This document shows positions 59,620 to 64,000 of a stretch of DNA of 64,000 bases, piece by piece (position 1 is the stretch's first letter; each line of letters starts with the position of its first letter). The stretch lies in NCBI RefSeq assembly GCF_020882245.1, contig NC_083599.1:78904339-78968338 (forward strand). The letters are read 5' to 3'. The translations under genes and the position numbers were made by a program. The notes under the pieces are model-generated. The model was given only the letters and a program-made list of their open reading frames with translations. It was not told where the DNA came from and searched no databases. This stretch comes from Rhopalosiphum padi. Taxonomy: Eukaryota > Arthropoda > Insecta > Hemiptera > Aphididae.

Positions 59620-62600
59620 ATGTTTGATTTGATAGAAATTAAACCAGGTACATTTCGTGGCAATTTAGTAAATGAATTTGATATAAATGAATATATTAAA
59701 TCATTCAGTTTGAAAACAAATACTAGTTGGTGTGTAGTAAGTAGTAAAGTGTCAACTAGATTTGTTTGTCGGTAAGTAACTATTTATTAAATTATAGCAA
59801 TGTGATAATGATAATGATGTCTACATTAATATTATATAATATTTTTATATGAACGTAGGAAAATATTTAAATGTCATCATAGTTCCTTTCATAAAAAAAC
59901 ACCAAAAGAAAATAATAAAGGAAAATCAAAAAATAGTGATTGCCAGGCAAAAATTGAAATTTTAATTAAACTTTCTACTAAGGATACAAAAAAAAAAGAT
60001 GTGTATGTTAAGGTAAATATTATTACATATAAATATATAATGCATTGTTAATTTGTAACTTGTGTAATATTTTAAAATAGATACATAATATTTGGTACAA
60101 TATAATATAATATAATATATATAATATATTATTATACCTAGTTAAATTTCATCCAAAATCCAAACTCATTTATCTTAGATTGTTAAAATACAACATTTTA
60201 GGATGGACTACCAGCGGTTATTTCAATTCAAAATGATCATAACCATACAGTTGTTTCTGGAGAGGCATTATCTTATTTAAGACCAACAAAAGATGTAAAT
60301 ATCAAATTTGAAGAGTACTTTAACAGTGGTCTTGGTTAGTTATTGTTTTTTAAAATTATTATTGGTACTATTAATAACTTTAGAATTGTATTTCATATAG
60401 TTAATTATTTTAATTTAGGATTTAGAATTTAATTATTACTTTAGGATTCTACCTATTAAAAAATAATAATACCTTGTTAATTACATTATTATTAGGCATA
60501 AGTGAATCCATTAGGATTCATGAAGAAAATATTGAACTGAAACATGGAATAAATTCAACTGAACTCGCAAATGCTCATATTAATCCTAAGTATAGAACTG
60601 TTAGATATTGGTATGATGAGTGGAAAAAATTAAATCTAGGTCCACATAGTGGAATCGGAGTTAATAAGGTATATTAATTTTCATAGCAATTTTTAGTAAA
60701 AGAAATATAATATAAAATTATTTATTTTGAATTGAAAAAAATTCAAACTCTCTTCATTTTATTTTAATATGTTAAATTTTAATTGTGTGATTGTTATTTT
60801 TAATTTAAAATTCTAATTCTAATGCAGAATGATTTTTCCTTAGATATTTTATGTTTGGTCATTGATTTTAATCAATTGTTTATAAGTCATAATACTGTGT
60901 GTCTGCATTATAATATGTTTAAAACAATAATGATCACATTATAACAATTGATAGAACTGATAGAAGGAGAAATACTTATATTCATTCAAGCAATATTTTT
61001 AATCTACTTTACTAAACTGTAAAATGTTATTAATCAAATCAAGTAATTTACTAATTACATCTAATAAAGGGTTGGTCACTATTTGATTAGTTTTTGTTAG
61101 TTTGTAAAGTACAGTTATACAAATTATTATAATAGGTTTTTATTTAAAAATAAAATTAACCCATGTCCCAAAATATCAATGGTATAAAAAGTGTTATGTT
61201 TAAAAAATATATATACACCTAATTTATATTAATTAATATAATTCAAATATACTTTAAATATAATTAGGTACCTAACTATTATTATGATGAGTAATAGTAG
61301 GTATGATATATAATCTTATTTTGGATTTTATTGTTCTTGATTTAGTTTAGGTTTATTAGCTCATTACTTTTGATATTTGTAAATTGTAATACTTATAATA
61401 ATAACATAGGTATATATTATTAATTCCAAAATTGTTTGTATTATATAAATGAATAGATCAATCGCAAATTAAATATATTATTTCAGTTAAATTAAAGCAT
61501 TATTAAGTTATCATATGATTTGGTTTACAGAAATTGGAGGAAAAAATGCATGAATATGAAAAAAATAATATTATAGTAAAATTTCAAGAGGATCCCTTTG
61601 CGATAACAATAATAACTCCCATTATGCAACGTGCACATAATTTAAATTTTGCTAAAGATATTGCATTTGTCGATAGCACAGCATCATGTGATTCACAAGG
61701 TCATTCGGTTACATTTATGCTTACTGCCTGTGGTATAGGTGCAGTACCTTTAGCAGTTATGATCACTAAAGGCCAATCTTTAGATGATTATATTGCCGTG
61801 TTTAAATTACTAAAAGAGGCAGTACCATTAGCGTTTTGTTCACAAGGATATCCATTACAATTTATAACAGACGATAGTGAGGCTGAAAGGCAGGCCCTTC
61901 AATACGTATGGCCAAATTCTAAGTCACTATTATGTAGATTTCATATATGTCAATCAGTTTGGCGTTGGTTATTTGAAAAAAAACACAATATTGATACTGA
62001 AGATAGAAAAATATTATATGGAAAATTTCAAGCCTGTTTACAGGCTCCAACCATAGAAGAAGCCAAAATGGCATTCAAAATTGTGACAGGAATTCTGAGT
62101 GGTAATGATACTAATAATATAGTCACTAAATATCCTCAGTGGATAAACTATATGAATAATTATTGGAAAAGAAAGGAACTTTGGTGTATTGCATTTAGAG
62201 ATGAGTCAATGCATGGACATCATACAAATAATTTTAGTGAGGTAAATGTAAGAATTTTTAAAGATATTGTTCTTTCACGGAATAAAGCCTACAATGCAGT
62301 GGCTCTGGTTGACTTTATATGCACAAGCATGGAAGAGTACTACACTAGGCGTCTTAGAAATTTTGTCAATGGTCGGTATGATGCTACTAGATTACTATTT
62401 GAAGACCAACTGAGTCGATCAGCTAATATTACAAAAGATCATATTGAGTCAATTGGAGATAATTTATATAAAGTAATAAAAGAACATGGATTGTCAGATT
62501 TTTATGAAGTGAATACTACAGTTGGATATTGTTCATGTATTAAAGGAAAATATGGGTCATTCTGTAAGCATCAAGCAGCAGTTTTTAATTTTTATAAAGA

Positions 62601-63234
62601 TAAAATGCCAAATTTACCTGCTATAAGTGCTGAATCTAGGTATTTATTAGCAAAGTTAGCATTTGGTGATGTGGTACAAGAAAAAGAATTTTATTTACCA
62701 TTAGTACCTGATATTACACACAATTTTAGTGCAACTTCAGAGATTACATTTAATTGTTTGCCATCTACATCTAATACAATAGAATTCCCTGATGATACTA
62801 ATAATTTCATAAACAATAATACTAACACCAGTTCAGAAATTATTCAAAATAAAGATTTAGCCAAGAAGTATAAAGAAAAGATTTGTAGCTTAATTTCTAA
62901 TAATTTTTCAAAATATCAATCTACATCATTACCTATTCTTTCTAAATGTATTCAAAGGTTGGAAAATGTTAAAACTGCAACTGGTTGGGATAGTTTTTTG
63001 GCAACTGCTGGAAGTTCTATTTCTTTAAGACACAGAAGTCGTGCTTCAATTAGAGTTCAACCTACAACATTAAGTAGAAGAAAACCTGGTATCACTAGAG
63101 GAAGTCAAAGATTACCAGTTGGAAGACCAGTAAACAGTATAAAAAAGAAAAAGATAGTAAAAAGAAAAAGAAATCTTCAAGAGAATGTCAACTTAAATAT
63201 ACCTAACGCTAAATCACATGGGACTAATCATTAA
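59620..63234 (+). CDS. MULE-2 transposase with SWIM zinc finger, five exons, intact
   Basis: Exons are 59620-59771, 59859-60012, 60202-60334, 60496-60668 and 61531-63234. All phases agree and give 771 residues. Exons 1-3 encode a FLYWCH/FAR1-like zinc-binding region (SWCVVSSKVSTRFVCR, KIFKCHHSSFHKK, DGLPAVISIQNDHNHT). Exon 5 carries the MULE catalytic domain: IAFVDSTASCD, FITDDSEAERQA and GHHTNNFSEVNVR are the likely acidic positions. A SWIM zinc finger (YCSCIKGKYGSFCKH) follows near the middle of exon 5. The C-terminus is strongly basic (KKKKIVKRKRN), perhaps a nuclear signal. It should move the element by cut-and-paste with 8-10-bp target duplications. The gene shows no defect. Confidence 0.92.
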
Positions 63235-63375
63235 AGATATAATTGGTTAAATTTTAATTAACAACTAGTAATTACCTAAGTTTATAGTTACACTTGTCAA
63301 TAATATGTTTAAAATTCTTATTACTTATATTAAAAATTTTCATAACTGTTTATTTATCTTTCATTTACTGGTTTT

Positions 63376-64000
63376 ACAGTATGCACCATGATAACATTAA
63401 TACTATTATAGTATTATACTGATTAATTACAATTAACAATTAGTAGTTAGATTTTAGATTAAATGTTTAATTACATTGTCAACAATAGGTAGTAATTGTA
63501 AAAAGTAATAACTATCTATTTTACAATATTACTTGAATAAACAGTGTACTTTCCTATAAATATTATAGATATAACATTTTAATTTTTGCCTGACAATCAC
63601 TATTTTGTTTTCCTTTATTATTTTTATTTTTATAAATTTACTCCATATTTCAGCTCTATTTGTTCATACCCATAACAGTTCTATACTTACTACTTAGGAT
63701 TAATATGTGTAGTTATCATAACTGTTTATTTATCTTTCATATTTTACTGGTTTTAATAAATCTTAAGTAAGAATATTTAAATAATATGTATATATATATA
63801 ATATTATATATTATACCTACTATTACTCTTTATAATAATAGGTACCTACCTATTTTTATATATTTTACTTAACTATTTTAATATAGGTATTACACAAAGT
63901 TTAAGTATAAATTATCTATTTAATTTTATAAAGCATAAACATTTGAATCCAATTAAATTGTAGGTTACTTTATTTTAATGTAGTATCCTAACAAAATAAT
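63376..64000 (-). repeat. Right long inverted repeat of MULE-2, continues outside the window
   Basis: Complement of 58842-59466 with the same embedded exon-like pieces and order. A short partial copy of one internal segment (CATAACTGTTTATTTATC) also lies just inside the arm at about 63340. Confidence 0.9.

Larger units (their letters stand above)
58842..64000 (+). mobile_element. Mutator-like element (MULE-2) with very long inverted ends, cut by the window
   Basis: An intact MULE transposase gene stands between inverted repeats of at least 625 bp: 58842-59466 and 63376-64000. The right arm reaches the last base of the window, so the real ends and target duplication are not visible and the left arm may extend further toward the piggyBac. 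The arms have the same length without net indels. Confidence 0.88.

Overview
The window looks like insect nuclear DNA, most likely from an aphid. It is very AT-rich, has short spliceosomal introns (GT..AG), is full of short motifs such as GGTACCTA, and carries protein families that are abundant in aphid genomes. No complete ordinary host gene was found. Almost everything that can be read is DNA transposon, stacked by repeated insertion. The species call is inference.

Layout. 1-4.1 kb: an unexplained short coding fragment, a decayed Tc1/mariner-type (DD82E, 'Sailor'-like) copy, and a THAP-domain Harbinger-like transposase broken by one stop. 4.3-13.9 kb: a seven-exon gene on the minus strand for a 1,031-residue zinc-finger/tyrosine-recombinase protein (Crypton-like). 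It is flanked on both sides by clusters of GAGATCC motifs, one an 11-unit tandem array, and by (AC)n runs, and is probably one large mobile element. 14-18.8 kb: a decayed hAT joined to the 3' end of a BEL/Pao retrotransposon with its LTR. 18.85-25.4 kb: a hAT with 8-bp target duplications, split in mid-ORF by a structurally complete PIF/Harbinger with TTA duplications. 26.7-28.7 kb: a Tnp2-like (CACTA-type) transposase. 29.1-31.7 kb: a piggyBac with one frameshift. 31.9-34.7 kb: a second Harbinger pair. 35.9-46.5 kb: a P-element-like (THAP9-type) gene split by a Mutator-like element, which contains a Harbinger, which contains a non-autonomous hAT, which contains a further inverted-repeat element. 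46.7-47.3 kb: a pogo/Tigger-like remnant. 49.0-54.8 kb: a second Tnp2-like gene with an intact Sailor-type element in its first intron. 56.4-58.7 kb: an intact piggyBac. 58.8-64 kb: an intact five-exon Mutator-like transposase between terminal inverted repeats of at least 625 bp that run off the window.

How the parts work together. The Harbinger copies each pair a DDE transposase with a divergent DNA-binding partner (MADF/BESS or Myb/SANT type), usually antisense, with one partner exon inside the transposase intron. Several insertions can be undone on paper: removing the insert and one target duplication rejoins the reading frame of the host element (Harbinger from hAT; Mutator-like element from P). 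These junctions give the order of events. Genes whose exon phases all agree and that have no internal stop are the tyrosine-recombinase gene, Harbinger-1 (both genes), the Harbinger-2 transposase, the Harbinger-A Myb gene, the Sailor-type transposase, piggyBac-2, Mutator-like-2 and Tnp2-1 (single ORF).

All exon coordinates come from reading splice signals by eye and checking phase. Family names rest on recognised motifs, not on database searches.
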